This document shows positions 33,537 through 42,183 of a stretch of DNA of 64,000 bases, piece after piece; the first letter of the stretch is position 1; each line of letters opens with the position of its first letter. The position numbers were made by a program, and so were the translations under genes. The notes beneath the pieces are model-generated. The model searched no databases, was not told the DNA's origin, and worked only from the letters and a program-made list of their open reading frames with translations. This stretch comes from Thiothrix subterranea (GTDB lineage: Bacteria; Pseudomonadota; Gammaproteobacteria; Thiotrichales; Thiotrichaceae). The stretch is from assembly GCF_016772315.1 (NCBI RefSeq), contig NZ_CP053482.1, positions 3,591,501 to 3,655,500 of the forward strand, in the 5' to 3' direction.

Positions 33537-34427
33537 TTAGCCGAAGCGGCCTGTGATGTAGTTTTCAGTCAATTGATGTTGCGGGTTGGTGAACACGGTT
33601 TTGGTGTCGTTCAACTCAACCAGATAACCCATGTGGAAGTAAGCGGTACGTTGCGAAATCCGCGCGGCTTGTTGCATCGAGTGGGTTACGATGCAAATAG
33701 TAAAGCTTGCGCGTAATTCGTCAATCAATTCCTCGATAGTCGCGGTCGCAATCGGGTCAAGCGCGGACGTGGGTTCATCCATCAGGATCACTTCCGGGCT
33801 GACTGCGATGGTCCGCGCAATGCACAGACGTTGCTGCTGCCCACCGGAAAGGCCGGTGCCGGGTGATAACAGGCGGTCTTTAACTTCCTTGAATAAACCG
33901 GCTTTGATTAAGCTTTGTTCAACAATATCGTCCAGTTCTGCGCGGTTCGCTGCCAAACCGTGCAGGCGCGGGCCATACGCTACGTTATCGTAGATGGATT
34001 TCGGGAACGGATTCGGTTTTTGGAACACCATGCCAACACGGGCGCGGAGCAATACCGGGTCTTGCTCTCTGTCGTGAATGTCTTCACCGTCGAGTTTGAT
34101 GTCACCCGTGACTTTACAGCCTGCAATGGTGTCATTCATGCGGTTTAAGCAACGCAGGAAGGTGGATTTGCCGCAGCCAGACGGGCCGATCATGGCGATT
34201 ACTTCGTTGCGCCCGATGTCCATGCTCACATCGAAAATCGCTTGTTTTGCGCCTGCGTAAAATACGTTTACGCCCCGGCAGAAGAATTTGGTGTCTTTGC
34301 CATCCAGATACGGCTTGCCAATCGTGCCGTTAATGGTGTGGGCAAATTCCTCACGCCCGCCACTGGTGGCAGTGTGGGCTTTGGGTGCTACGGTTGTCGT
34401 TGTCATGTCAAGGGTCGCTTCAGTCAT
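33537..34427 (-). CDS. pstB: Phosphate ABC transporter ATP-binding protein PstB
   Basis: 296 residues. Walker A is G-P-S-G-C-G-K-S-T near 82-90, the signature L-S-G-G-Q-Q-Q-R near 192 and Walker [13 protein letters not shown]. The N-terminal ~45 residues are a Thr/Ala-rich extension before the ABC domain, longer than in E. coli PstB (257). It drives Pi import through PstA/PstC at the inner membrane. It is separated from pstA by 76 bp, the longest gap in the operon. Confidence 0.96.
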   Translation of the reverse strand: MTEATLDMTTTTVAPKAHTATSGGREEFAHTINGTIGKPYLDGKDTKFFCRGVNVFYAGAKQAIFDVSMDIGRNEVIAMIGPSGCGKSTFLRCLNRMNDTIAGCKVTGDIKLDGEDIHDREQDPVLLRARVGMVFQKPNPFPKSIYDNVAYGPRLHGLAANRAELDDIVEQSLIKAGLFKEVKDRLLSPGTGLSGGQQQRLCIARTIAVSPEVILMDEPTSALDPIATATIEELIDELRASFTICIVTHSMQQAARISQRTAYFHMGYLVELNDTKTVFTNPQHQLTENYITGRFG

Positions 34428-34503
34428 TAGGTTTACCTTCGCATTTTAAAGGGTAAAAGAGTTTAGGTTAATAGTCCTGCACCATGAATGCAGTGATTAG
34501 GTC

Positions 34504-35787
34504 TTACCAACGTCTCTCAAATCGCTTGCGGAGAATGACTGCGATCAAATTCATCAGAATCAAGAAGGCAAGCAGTACGATAATGGCAGCCGAGGTACGC
34601 TCCATAAAGGCGCGTTCCGGGCTGTCTGACCACAGGAAAATCTGTACGGGCAAGGCCGCAGCGGGGGAAGTCACACCGCTTGGTACATCCATAATGAAGG
34701 CTACCATGCCGATCATCAGCAGCGGAGCGGTTTCGCCCAAGGCGTGCGCCATGCCGATGATTGCGCCAGTCATAATACCGGGCATCGCTAATGGCAACAC
34801 GTTTTGGAATACCGATTGCGTTTTCGACGCGCCCAAACCCAATGCGCCTTCACGGATGGAGGGTGGCACAGAGCGCAAAGCCGCACGCGAAGCAATGATA
34901 ATGGTCGGTAACACCAGTAACGACATCACCAAACCGCCAGTCAGTGGCGCAGAACGCGGTGTGCCAAAGAACTGAATAAACACCGCCAACCCCAGCAAAC
35001 CAAACACAATCGACGGTACGGCGGCGAGGTTATTGATATTGACCTCGATCAAATCCACCCAGAAATTATTCTTGGGCGCAAACTCCTCCAGATAAATCGC
35101 CGCCGCCACCCCAATCGGGAAGGACAACAGCAATGTTACCAACATGGTGTAGATTGAGCCGATCAAAGCACTCAGAATCCCCGCCTGTTCCGGTTCACGC
35201 GAATCGCCACGGGTGAAGAAGATGGTATTGAACTGGCTTTCGATACGGTCTTCCGCTTCCAGTTTATCCAACCAAGTGAGCTGGAAATCCTTGATGCGGC
35301 GATCGGATTCTGGCAAAGCACGGTCTACCCCACCTTTGTGGAATACGTCGATTTCGTCATCCGCCAGTAACCACAACGATTGCGTCGTGCCAATCATGCT
35401 GGGGTCAGCCACTATTTGGTCGCGCAAGGTGTAGGCGGCATCATCACTGATCATCGCCTTCAGTGCTTTCTTTTGCTTACGCTCTTCGACACCGGGGAAT
35501 AGCGTTTCCAAACTGGTATCAATGGCTTTGCTGTAATTAGCGGCATTCAATTGTTCCAGCGTCGGGTTGGCTTCCAGCCCAAGGGTTGGCGCATCCAACA
35601 CCACATCCAATTTAATGTAGGTACTGGTGAAGGCGGGCAAGCCTTTGCTGAAAATATCCAGCAATAAAATCGCCAAGAACAGAATGCTCAGCGCAATCGA
35701 GATAAAACCGTAGGCGCGGAAACGTGTTTCCCGTGCGTACCGCTTCGCCAATGTGGCTTTTACTTTTTCAGTGGTCGTGGTACTCAT
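34504..35787 (-). CDS. pstA: Phosphate ABC transporter permease PstA, extended type
   Basis: 427 residues, clearly longer than E. coli PstA (about 296). An N-terminal DUF3333-like region with one membrane helix (~28-48) and a large periplasmic loop precedes the permease core from ~205, which carries the EAA-type cytoplasmic loop (R-E-G-A-L-G-L-G-A-S-K near 345). GGAGG precedes the ATG. It forms the channel with PstC. The extended form is common in gammaproteobacteria outside the enterics. Confidence 0.94.
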   Translation of the reverse strand: MSTTTTEKVKATLAKRYARETRFRAYGFISIALSILFLAILLLDIFSKGLPAFTSTYIKLDVVLDAPTLGLEANPTLEQLNAANYSKAIDTSLETLFPGVEERKQKKALKAMISDDAAYTLRDQIVADPSMIGTTQSLWLLADDEIDVFHKGGVDRALPESDRRIKDFQLTWLDKLEAEDRIESQFNTIFFTRGDSREPEQAGILSALIGSIYTMLVTLLLSFPIGVAAAIYLEEFAPKNNFWVDLIEVNINNLAAVPSIVFGLLGLAVFIQFFGTPRSAPLTGGLVMSLLVLPTIIIASRAALRSVPPSIREGALGLGASKTQSVFQNVLPLAMPGIMTGAIIGMAHALGETAPLLMIGMVAFIMDVPSGVTSPAAALPVQIFLWSDSPERAFMERTSAAIIVLLAFLILMNLIAVILRKRFERRW

Positions 35788-35798
35788 ACAGCCTCCGG

Positions 35799-37190
35799 TT
35801 AATCGTATTGTTCACGGTATTTGCGCACAATATGCAACGCAAGCACGTTAAGAATCAGGGTGATAACGAACAGGCTCAAACCGAGGGCAAAGGCCGCTAA
35901 GGTTTTCGCGCTGTCAAATTCTTGGTCGCCTTTCAGGAGCGTCACAATCTGTACGGTGATCGTCGTAACCGCATCCAAGGGGTTGAAGGAAAGATTAGCT
36001 GCTAAACCTGCCGCCATCACCACGATCATGGTTTCACCGATGGCGCGTGATGCTGCCAACAGAAACGCGCCGACAATCCCCGGTAACGCCGCAGGTATGA
36101 CCACTTGTTTGATGGTTTCCGACTTGGTAGCGCCCATGCCGTAAGAGCCGTCACGCATGGCTTGTGGTACGGCGTTGATAATGTCATCCGACAACGAAGA
36201 CATGAACGGGATGATCATCACGCCCATCACAATCCCAGCGGCTAAAGCACTTTCCGAGGCTACGCTTAAACCCACGCTTTCACCGAGTCCGCGAATCATC
36301 GGGGCAACTGTCAGTGCGGCAAAGAAGCCGTAAACCACGGTGGGAATACCCGCCAGAATTTCCATCGCAGGTTTGGCGTAAGCCCGCATGGTAGGGCTGG
36401 CATATTCGGATAAATAAATCGCCGACATCAAACCCAATGGCACGGCAATCAACAAAGCAATCGAGGAGATTAAGAAAGTACCGACGAATAAAGGAACTGC
36501 GCCGAATGCGCCGGAACTGCCTGCCTGATCCGCTCGCAGTGCCGTTTGCGGACTCCAATGCGTGCCGAATATGAAGTCAAAAATATTGACGTGTCCAAAA
36601 AAGCGAATCGATTCAAACAAGACCGAGAACACAATCCCCACCGTGGTCAAAATCGCGATGGAGGCACAGCCAATCATAATGAACTGCACCACCCGTTCCA
36701 CTTGGTTACGCGCGCGAGTTTTGGGCTTGACGTAACGTAAACCAATGAATATCCCCGCAATCGCCAACGCCAATACCAGCACCGTTTTAATGGTGTTGCT
36801 CAGGGATTGCATTTGCTGGTATTCCTCTGCCGCTGCTTTGAGAACAGGTTCAGCCGTTGCCAGTTGTGCTGGGTCATTTGCCAGATTGTGGATACGGTTA
36901 GTGGTAAGGCTCAGCTCATCAGTCGATTTGTTCTGATATTCCACGGGCAAGTGCGACATAATGCTGGAGGTCAGCATCGGCTTTTCTAAGCTTGACCATA
37001 AGGCCAGTAGTAGCAACGCCGGAATAATCGCCCAGACTACCACCAAATACCCGTAGTAACTGGGCAAGGAATGCAGGTCGTTACCGCCACGCTTCACCGG
37101 GGTGGCGAGTGCGAGAGAGCGTTTGCGCCCGATGTAATAGCTGAATGCCGCTAACACCGTTAGCGTCAGCAAGATACCCAAGGTACTCAT
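35799..37190 (-). CDS. pstC: Phosphate ABC transporter permease PstC, extended type
   Basis: 463 residues with an N-terminal extension of about 150 residues carrying extra membrane helices and a periplasmic loop. A classical BPD permease core follows, with EAA loop (M-R-D-G-S-Y-G-M-G-A-T-K near 365). First gene of the pst-pho operon; AGGAG precedes the ATG. A two-unit Pho-box-like repeat lies at 37257-37274, so transcription under PhoB control is likely. The operon contains no pstS; that gene is at 41035-42075. Confidence 0.94.
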   Translation of the reverse strand: MSTLGILLTLTVLAAFSYYIGRKRSLALATPVKRGGNDLHSLPSYYGYLVVVWAIIPALLLLALWSSLEKPMLTSSIMSHLPVEYQNKSTDELSLTTNRIHNLANDPAQLATAEPVLKAAAEEYQQMQSLSNTIKTVLVLALAIAGIFIGLRYVKPKTRARNQVERVVQFIMIGCASIAILTTVGIVFSVLFESIRFFGHVNIFDFIFGTHWSPQTALRADQAGSSGAFGAVPLFVGTFLISSIALLIAVPLGLMSAIYLSEYASPTMRAYAKPAMEILAGIPTVVYGFFAALTVAPMIRGLGESVGLSVASESALAAGIVMGVMIIPFMSSLSDDIINAVPQAMRDGSYGMGATKSETIKQVVIPAALPGIVGAFLLAASRAIGETMIVVMAAGLAANLSFNPLDAVTTITVQIVTLLKGDQEFDSAKTLAAFALGLSLFVITLILNVLALHIVRKYREQYD

Positions 37191-37256
37191 GAAAACTCCT
37201 GATTGGGACTGTTCGGTCAGGTTGAAAGATCGCGGCTCGGATTGTAGGCGCGTAAT

Positions 37257-37274
37257 ATGACACTAATGTTACAG
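37257..37274 (-). promoter_or_regulatory. Candidate PhoB box upstream of pstC
   Basis: On the minus strand this reads CTGTAAC-atta-GTGTCAT: two heptamers similar to the PhoB half-site CTGTCAT at an 11-bp period, about 65 bp before the pstC start. A third, weak unit (37279-37285) may extend it. Confidence 0.6.
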
Positions 37275-37287
37275 ACAGTTAATGGTT

Positions 37288-38097
37288 TTATGCAGCCCGC
37301 AATAAACCCACGTCGCTGACCGGGCGGCGTTGCAAACTGCCCTGCACAAAATGGCGGTGATAGCGGGTGTTGAGGTTGTTCACGTCCAGCAGGATGAAAA
37401 TGTCGGCAACGTTGAAATCGGGGTCGAGGCACGGTTCGCCTGCTACCCACGCGCCGAGTTTCAGGTAGGCTTTCAGCAGTGGTGGCATATTCACTTTGGC
37501 GGCTGGTTGCGCAGGTAGTAAGTGCATCAGTGGTTTGACGCGCAATTCGACGGGGGCGAGGTTGTTAGCCCGCGCTTCCTGCATGATCGCGGAGGCTTGT
37601 GCGCCGCCGTCATTCATGCTGATGCTGGCGCAACCGAACATGAAATCGACGCGGTGCATTTCCATGAATTGTGCCAAACCTAACCACAACATGCCGATGC
37701 CTGCGCCATTGCGGAAGTCGGGGTGAATGCAGGTACGCCCGATTTCAATGGCGTTGCCTTTAAGTTGCGGGAACAGGCCGCGCAGGTCGAATTCGTTTTC
37801 GGAGTAAAAACTGCCCGCTTTCCGCGCATTCGGGGTGGTGAGGATGCGGGTGGAACCAACCACTGCATTATTATCCGTGCGACGCACCAGCAAGTGATGG
37901 CAGTAGTCGTCGTAATGGTCACGGTCGATGCTTTCACTGGCACTTTCTAGTTGTGCGCCTTGTTCTTTAGCGAAGATTTCATAGCGCAGGCGTTGCGATG
38001 CGTACACATCAGCGGGGGTGGCAGCGAGTTCTACCCGCAATTGCGGCAGATGCGGGCGTAAGTTTTGGTGGCTGTCGTGGTGAATAGCGGCGGTCAT
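37288..38097 (-). CDS. olsB: OlsB-like N-acyltransferase (ornithine lipid synthesis)
   Basis: I choose the ATG at 38097 because AAGGAG lies eight bases upstream, between it and an earlier ATG; 269 residues. It belongs to the hemolysin-like GNAT acyltransferases: L-R-Y-E-I-F-A-K-E-Q near 42, V-G-S-T-R-I-L near 83, I-E-I-G-R-T-C-I-H-P-D-F-R near 120. OlsB transfers a 3-hydroxyacyl chain from ACP to ornithine, giving lyso-ornithine lipid. The partner acyltransferase OlsA is not in the window. A three-unit Pho box lies just upstream, and the divergent genes make betaine lipid, so this is one phosphate-free-lipid locus. Substrate assignment is from family and context. Confidence 0.8.
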   Translation of the reverse strand: MTAAIHHDSHQNLRPHLPQLRVELAATPADVYASQRLRYEIFAKEQGAQLESASESIDRDHYDDYCHHLLVRRTDNNAVVGSTRILTTPNARKAGSFYSENEFDLRGLFPQLKGNAIEIGRTCIHPDFRNGAGIGMLWLGLAQFMEMHRVDFMFGCASISMNDGGAQASAIMQEARANNLAPVELRVKPLMHLLPAQPAAKVNMPPLLKAYLKLGAWVAGEPCLDPDFNVADIFILLDVNNLNTRYHRHFVQGSLQRRPVSDVGLLRAA

Positions 38098-38131
38098 AGG
38101 TTGCACTCCTTTCATAATATCGCGCCAGCTT

Positions 38132-38160
38132 ATGAAAGGTGTGTGACAGGGGAATGACGG
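38132..38160 (-). promoter_or_regulatory. PhoB box (three units) upstream of olsB
   Basis: On the minus strand it reads CCGTCAT-tccc-CTGTCAC-acac-CTTTCAT. The heptamers start exactly 11 bp apart and match the PhoB half-site closely. The box lies about 35-60 bp before the olsB start. Confidence 0.82.
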
Positions 38161-38199
38161 TTATTTTGCAGGGAGGTTAAATGTAGCCCCATAACACAA

Positions 38200-38228
38200 C
38201 CGTAATATAACCGTCATTTTGCCGTCAT
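38200..38228 (+). promoter_or_regulatory. PhoB box (three units) upstream of btaA
   Basis: The plus strand reads CCGTAAT-ataa-CCGTCAT-tttg-CCGTCAT with an exact 11-bp period, ending about 50 bp before btaA. With the olsB box 40 bp away it forms a divergent PhoB-controlled control region. Confidence 0.85.
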
Positions 38229-38279
38229 TCCCAAGCCTTAGCCTCAAGCCCACGATTAGATTTTGTTAGCGAGAGTTTC

Positions 38280-39494
38280 ATGGCAGGTATTTCCGACGCA
38301 ATGCGCGATGCTGTGCATCAACATGCCCCCACGTCTTTGATGGGGATGCAGCAACGTTTGTTCAGCTTTTGGTTCAACAGCTTCATTTACAACCAGATTT
38401 GGGAAGACCCCACGGTGGATATGCAAGCCTTGCAACTGACCTCGGAAAGCCGCGTGCTGACGATTGCTTCGGGCGGATGTAACGTGTTGAATTACTTGAC
38501 CGCAAGCCCTGCGCATATCACCGCGATTGACCTGAACCCGTACCATTTGTCCCTGACGCGCTTGAAGCTGGCAGCGATGAAACATTTGCCGGATCACGCC
38601 ACCTTCTACGATTTCTTTGGTTACGCTGACCGCGATACCAATCCGGCGCATTACGAGCAATACATCCGCCCGCATCTGGACGATGCGCTGGATGGATTCT
38701 GGCAAGGCCGCAGCATTCTGGGGCAAAAGCGCATTCATATGTTCCGTGACGGGCTGTACCGGCAAACGCGCTTTGGCTATTTCATGCGCTTCCTGCACTG
38801 GATTGCCCGCCGCACCAATTACCACCCCGAAAAGCTCCTCACCGCCACCAGTTTGTACGAACAGAAAGCGATTTTTAGCCAGCACATCGCGCCGTTTTTC
38901 GACAATAAACTGGTGAAGTTTTTGGGCAAATTGCCGATGTCGGTGTTCAGCCTTGGCATTCCGCCGCAGCAATACAAGGCGATGAAGGAACAGGGCAATC
39001 TGATTGAGCAATACCGCGAGCGCGTTGAACGCTTGGCGTGTGATACCCCGATTCAGAACAACTATTTCGCATGGCAAGGCTTTAGCCACAGCTATGACCA
39101 CGAAAAGCGTCAGGCGATTCCCGATTACCTGAAAGCCGAAAACTACGACGCTATCCGCCAGCAATTGGGTAAAGTCGATACGCACCTCGGTTCCATGATC
39201 GACTTTCTGGAACAGCAAGCCCCGCACAGCTACGACCGTTTCGTGTTCCTCGATGCGCAAGACTGGATGACGGATGAAGTCCTTACCCAGTTATGGACGC
39301 AAGTTGCCCGCGTGGGCAAACCGGGGACGCGCATTATCTTCCGTACCGCCGCCGCCGAATCACCGTTGGAAAGCGCATTGCCAGCCGAATTACGTAGCCA
39401 GTTTGTGTACGAAGCCGCGCTTTCCGCGCAACTGTTCCAGCAAGACCGTTCGGCGATCTACGGTGGTTTCCACCTCTACCGTAAGGCCGATTGA
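38280..39494 (+). CDS. btaA: BtaA-like SAM:diacylglycerol 3-amino-3-carboxypropyltransferase (DUF3419)
   Basis: A 404-residue DUF3419 protein. A Rossmann-like motif appears as V-L-T-I-A-S-G-G-C-N-V-L-N-Y near residues 60-73, with I-T-A-I-D-L-N-P-Y-H following. BtaA transfers the 3-amino-3-carboxypropyl group of SAM to diacylglycerol to give diacylglycerylhomoserine, the first step of DGTS betaine lipid. The next gene is a BtaB-type N-methyltransferase, as expected for this pathway. The start follows a GCGAGAG-like site and the Pho box. It acts at the cytoplasmic face of the membrane. The pair replaces phosphatidylcholine-like lipids when Pi is scarce in alphaproteobacteria; its presence in a gammaproteobacterium is less usual. 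Confidence 0.87.
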   Translation: MAGISDAMRDAVHQHAPTSLMGMQQRLFSFWFNSFIYNQIWEDPTVDMQALQLTSESRVLTIASGGCNVLNYLTASPAHITAIDLNPYHLSLTRLKLAAMKHLPDHATFYDFFGYADRDTNPAHYEQYIRPHLDDALDGFWQGRSILGQKRIHMFRDGLYRQTRFGYFMRFLHWIARRTNYHPEKLLTATSLYEQKAIFSQHIAPFFDNKLVKFLGKLPMSVFSLGIPPQQYKAMKEQGNLIEQYRERVERLACDTPIQNNYFAWQGFSHSYDHEKRQAIPDYLKAENYDAIRQQLGKVDTHLGSMIDFLEQQAPHSYDRFVFLDAQDWMTDEVLTQLWTQVARVGKPGTRIIFRTAAAESPLESALPAELRSQFVYEAALSAQLFQQDRSAIYGGFHLYRKAD

Positions 39495-39496
39495 CG

Positions 39497-40195
39497 ATGG
39501 ATGCCGCACAGAAAATGGATCAGCAGTACCGTTACCAGCGGTATGTTTACGACTTGTCGCGCAAGTATTATCTGTTGGGGCGCGATGCCTTGCTGGCAGA
39601 CATTCCGTTGCAGCCGGGTGAAACCTTGCTGGAAATCGGCTGTGGCACGGGGCGTAATTTAACCAAGTTGGCTTACCGGCATCCGCACGCCAAACTCTAC
39701 GGCATGGATGCGTCGGCGATGATGCTCGATACTGCCCGTGACAATTTGCGTAACACTTTGTATGCGCAACAAATTACTTTGCAGCAAGGCTTGGCGGGGC
39801 AGGTTGATCACACCACATTCGGGCTGGAAAAACCGTTTGATCACCTTGTGTTTTCCTATGTGCTGTCGATGATCCCCGGTTGGCAGGATGCGCTGGAACA
39901 TGCCTTGAGCATCCTCAAACCCGGTGGTTGTTTGCATGTGGTGGATTTTTCCGACCAGCAAACCATGCCCGCGTGGTTTCGCAAGCTGCTGTTGCGGTGG
40001 CTGGATTGGTTCAACGTCCACCCTGATCCGGCAGTCCCGGCGTATTTGGAGCAAATGGCAGCCCGTCACCATGACCAATTGCGTATCCGTCACCTGAGTG
40101 GGCGTTACGCGATGCTTGCGCATTACCAGAAAGGGGGGATTCCCAATGACCATCAACCAGAACTTCCGCAAATATCGCAGTATCTGGATTTCTGA
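39497..40195 (+). CDS. btaB: BtaB-like betaine lipid N-methyltransferase
   Basis: A 232-residue class I SAM methyltransferase beginning two bases after the btaA stop. Motif I is L-L-E-I-G-C-G-T-G-R-N near residues 41-51, the acidic post-motif is L-Y-G-M-D-A-S, and L-K-P-G-G-C-L marks motif III. BtaB methylates diacylglycerylhomoserine three times to give DGTS. Identity rests on the methyltransferase fold and its place behind btaA. Its 3' end overlaps plcP by 50 bp, so the three genes are translated from one message. Confidence 0.85.
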   Translation: MDAAQKMDQQYRYQRYVYDLSRKYYLLGRDALLADIPLQPGETLLEIGCGTGRNLTKLAYRHPHAKLYGMDASAMMLDTARDNLRNTLYAQQITLQQGLAGQVDHTTFGLEKPFDHLVFSYVLSMIPGWQDALEHALSILKPGGCLHVVDFSDQQTMPAWFRKLLLRWLDWFNVHPDPAVPAYLEQMAARHHDQLRIRHLSGRYAMLAHYQKGGIPNDHQPELPQISQYLDF

Positions 40196-40955
40196 TACGC
40201 ACCTCGGTTCACGCGGGTGCAAAGCCGAGTTCTTGCTCGATTTCCTGCAACACAATCAGTCCGATCATTTGTATTTGGTCGGCGATATTATCGACGGCTG
40301 GGCACTGCGCAAACGCTGGTATTGGGATACGTTCCACGACCAGATTTTGCATCTGCTGTTTGAACGGGCGCAACGCGGCACGCAAGTGACTTATGTCAGT
40401 GGTAATCACGATGAGTTTTTGCGCCCGTTTATTCATCATCAAATTACTGCCATCAGTTTGGAAGACGAGGTGGTGCATACCACCGCTGATGGGCGCAAGT
40501 TTTTGGTGCTGCATGGCGACCAGTTTGATGGGGTGATGCAGTTTGCACGCTGGCTGGCAATCTTGGGTGATTGGATTTACGAGCGTTTATTGGTGGTGAA
40601 CAATGTGTATAACCGTTTGCGGCGGCGCATGGGTTATCCGTATTGGTCGTTATCGGCGTACCTCAAGCACAAAACCAAATCAGCGGTGAATTTCATCTCG
40701 GCATTCGAGGAAACACTGGCGAAAGAAGCGAAAAAGCGTCAGTTGGATGGGATTATTTGCGGGCATATTCACCATGCCGAAATCCGTGATATTGACGGGG
40801 TATTGTATTGCAACGATGGCGATTGGGTGGAGAGTTGCACTGCGCTGGTGGAAGAGTGGGATGGGAGTTTGCATGTGGTGCGTTGGACAGAAGCAAAAAA
40901 TGCTGCTGCTGAAGTATGTTTACCCGTCGGAACGCCTGAACCACTAGCCGCTTAA
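40146..40955 (+). CDS. plcP: PlcP-like metallophosphoesterase (phospholipase C of lipid remodelling)
   Basis: 269 residues, starting inside the end of btaB after a GGGGGG ribosome site. It has the calcineurin-like motifs I-S-D-T-H-L-G near 15, V-G-D-I-I-D-G near 44, S-G-N-H-D-E near 84, L-H-G-D-Q-F-D near 125 and C-G-H-I-H-H-A near 212. It differs from LpxH in carrying the W-Y-W-D-T segment and a longer C-terminus. PlcP-type enzymes hydrolyse phosphatidylcholine/ethanolamine/glycerol to diacylglycerol under Pi starvation, feeding BtaA with substrate and releasing phosphate groups. The operon context makes this role far more likely than a second LpxH. Confidence 0.82.
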   Translation: MTINQNFRKYRSIWISDTHLGSRGCKAEFLLDFLQHNQSDHLYLVGDIIDGWALRKRWYWDTFHDQILHLLFERAQRGTQVTYVSGNHDEFLRPFIHHQITAISLEDEVVHTTADGRKFLVLHGDQFDGVMQFARWLAILGDWIYERLLVVNNVYNRLRRRMGYPYWSLSAYLKHKTKSAVNFISAFEETLAKEAKKRQLDGIICGHIHHAEIRDIDGVLYCNDGDWVESCTALVEEWDGSLHVVRWTEAKNAAAEVCLPVGTPEPLAA

Positions 40956-40980
40956 GGTTTTTAGCGCAACAAGCATAAAA

Positions 40981-41002
40981 AAGGGAGCATCCATGCTCCC
41001 TT
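40981..41002. terminator. Bidirectional terminator between plcP and pstS
   Basis: The hairpin AAGGGAGCAT-CC-ATGCTCCCTT has perfect 10-bp arms. On the minus strand it is followed by a run of six T, making a strong terminator for pstS; on the plus strand a weaker T-rich tail follows plcP. Confidence 0.88.
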
Positions 41003-41034
41003 AATCTTGTATTAAAGCTTTGTTATTGATTGCT

Positions 41035-42075
41035 TTATTTCAGAGAGTTCACTGAAACTGTTTTCAGGGTAGCCGCTGCATCTTGCGAGGCTTTCAACTC
41101 ATTAGCTGGCAGTGGAATCAAGCCTTTATCAGCCAAATAGCCGTCTGCACCCATTGCTGCATCGCTGGCAAACTCAACTAAAAACTCTTTCAGGCCAGCG
41201 ACTTGACCGACATGGTTGTTCTTTGCGTAGATGAACATGGAACGCGCCATCGGGTACTTGCCGTTCATAACGGTTTCAGGTGTTGGTTCTACACCCGCAA
41301 TAGGAACCGCTTTGAGTGAATCTGCGTTTTGTTCCAAGAAGCTATAACCGAACACGCCCAGTGATTTCGGGTTAGCTTGCAGCTTTTGCACGATCAGGTT
41401 GTCGTTTTCACCGGCTTCAACAAAGCGACCGTCTTCACGCAAGGTGTGGCACTTTTCTTTGAACATCTTTTCATCTTTCTTTTTCAGTTCAGGGATGCCT
41501 TTGAACAGCATACAACCTTTTTCGATGCCCAATTCTACGAAAGAGTCACGTGTACCAGACGTTGGTGGCGGCCCGATGACTTCGATTTCATTGGCTGGCA
41601 AGTTAGGGTTAAGGTCTTTCCAAGTGTTGTACGTGTTAGGCACGAATGTACCGTCTTCCATTGGAATTTCTTTGGCAACAGCCAAGTACAATTCGCGGGC
41701 AGACAGTTGGATAGGTTCACCTGTCTTGGATTGTGCGATAGCCAGACCGTCATAACCGATTTTGATTTCAGTGATGTCGGTAACGCCGTTTTTGATACAG
41801 GTTTCCATTTCACCTTTCTTCATGCGACGTGAAGCATTGGTGATGTCAGGGGTTTCAACGCCTGCACCTGAGCAGAACAGCTTCATCCCACCGCCAGTAC
41901 CGGTGGATTCTACTTTAGGGGCTGCACCGCCGTTTTTCTTGGCAAACTGTTCAGCAACAGCGGTGCTGAATGGGAATACGGTGGAAGAACCGACGATTTC
42001 AATGTTGTCGCGTGCTTGTGCAACGCCAGCAGCAGCCGCTAGACCCAATACGACTGCCAAAGTGAGTTGTTTCAT
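41035..42075 (-). CDS. pstS: Phosphate ABC transporter substrate-binding protein PstS
   Basis: 346 residues with a Sec signal peptide (M-K-Q-L-T-L-A-V-V-L-G-L-A-A-A-A-G-V-A-Q-A). The phosphate-binding loops are visible as I-V-G-S-S-T-V-F-P-F-S near residues 27-37, S-T-G-T-G-G-G-M near 57 and G-T-R-D-S-F-V-E near 165. It captures Pi in the periplasm for PstCAB. It is encoded alone, apart from pstCAB, with a four-unit Pho box and its own terminator, which would allow the higher expression a binding protein needs. Confidence 0.95.
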   Translation of the reverse strand: MKQLTLAVVLGLAAAAGVAQARDNIEIVGSSTVFPFSTAVAEQFAKKNGGAAPKVESTGTGGGMKLFCSGAGVETPDITNASRRMKKGEMETCIKNGVTDITEIKIGYDGLAIAQSKTGEPIQLSARELYLAVAKEIPMEDGTFVPNTYNTWKDLNPNLPANEIEVIGPPPTSGTRDSFVELGIEKGCMLFKGIPELKKKDEKMFKEKCHTLREDGRFVEAGENDNLIVQKLQANPKSLGVFGYSFLEQNADSLKAVPIAGVEPTPETVMNGKYPMARSMFIYAKNNHVGQVAGLKEFLVEFASDAAMGADGYLADKGLIPLPANELKASQDAAATLKTVSVNSLK

Positions 42076-42131
42076 TCAAAAGCTCCTTAAAAGAATCCTG
42101 GATGGATTTGCGCGAATCGTAGAGCGTTTTA

Positions 42132-42171
42132 ATGAAAGTTTTATGGCGGTTATATTAAGAAATGATGACGG
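42132..42171 (-). promoter_or_regulatory. PhoB box (four units) upstream of pstS
   Basis: The minus strand reads CCGTCAT-catt-TCTTAAT-ataa-CCGCCAT-aaaa-CTTTCAT, four heptamers at an exact 11-bp period. It ends about 57 bp before the pstS start. This is the longest PhoB box in the window. Confidence 0.85.
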
Positions 42172-42183
42172 TGCTCACGAGGT

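Noticed and set aside
38256-39260. 334-residue frame antisense to btaA
   Set aside because: Shadow of btaA; it would also overlap the PhoB-controlled start region.
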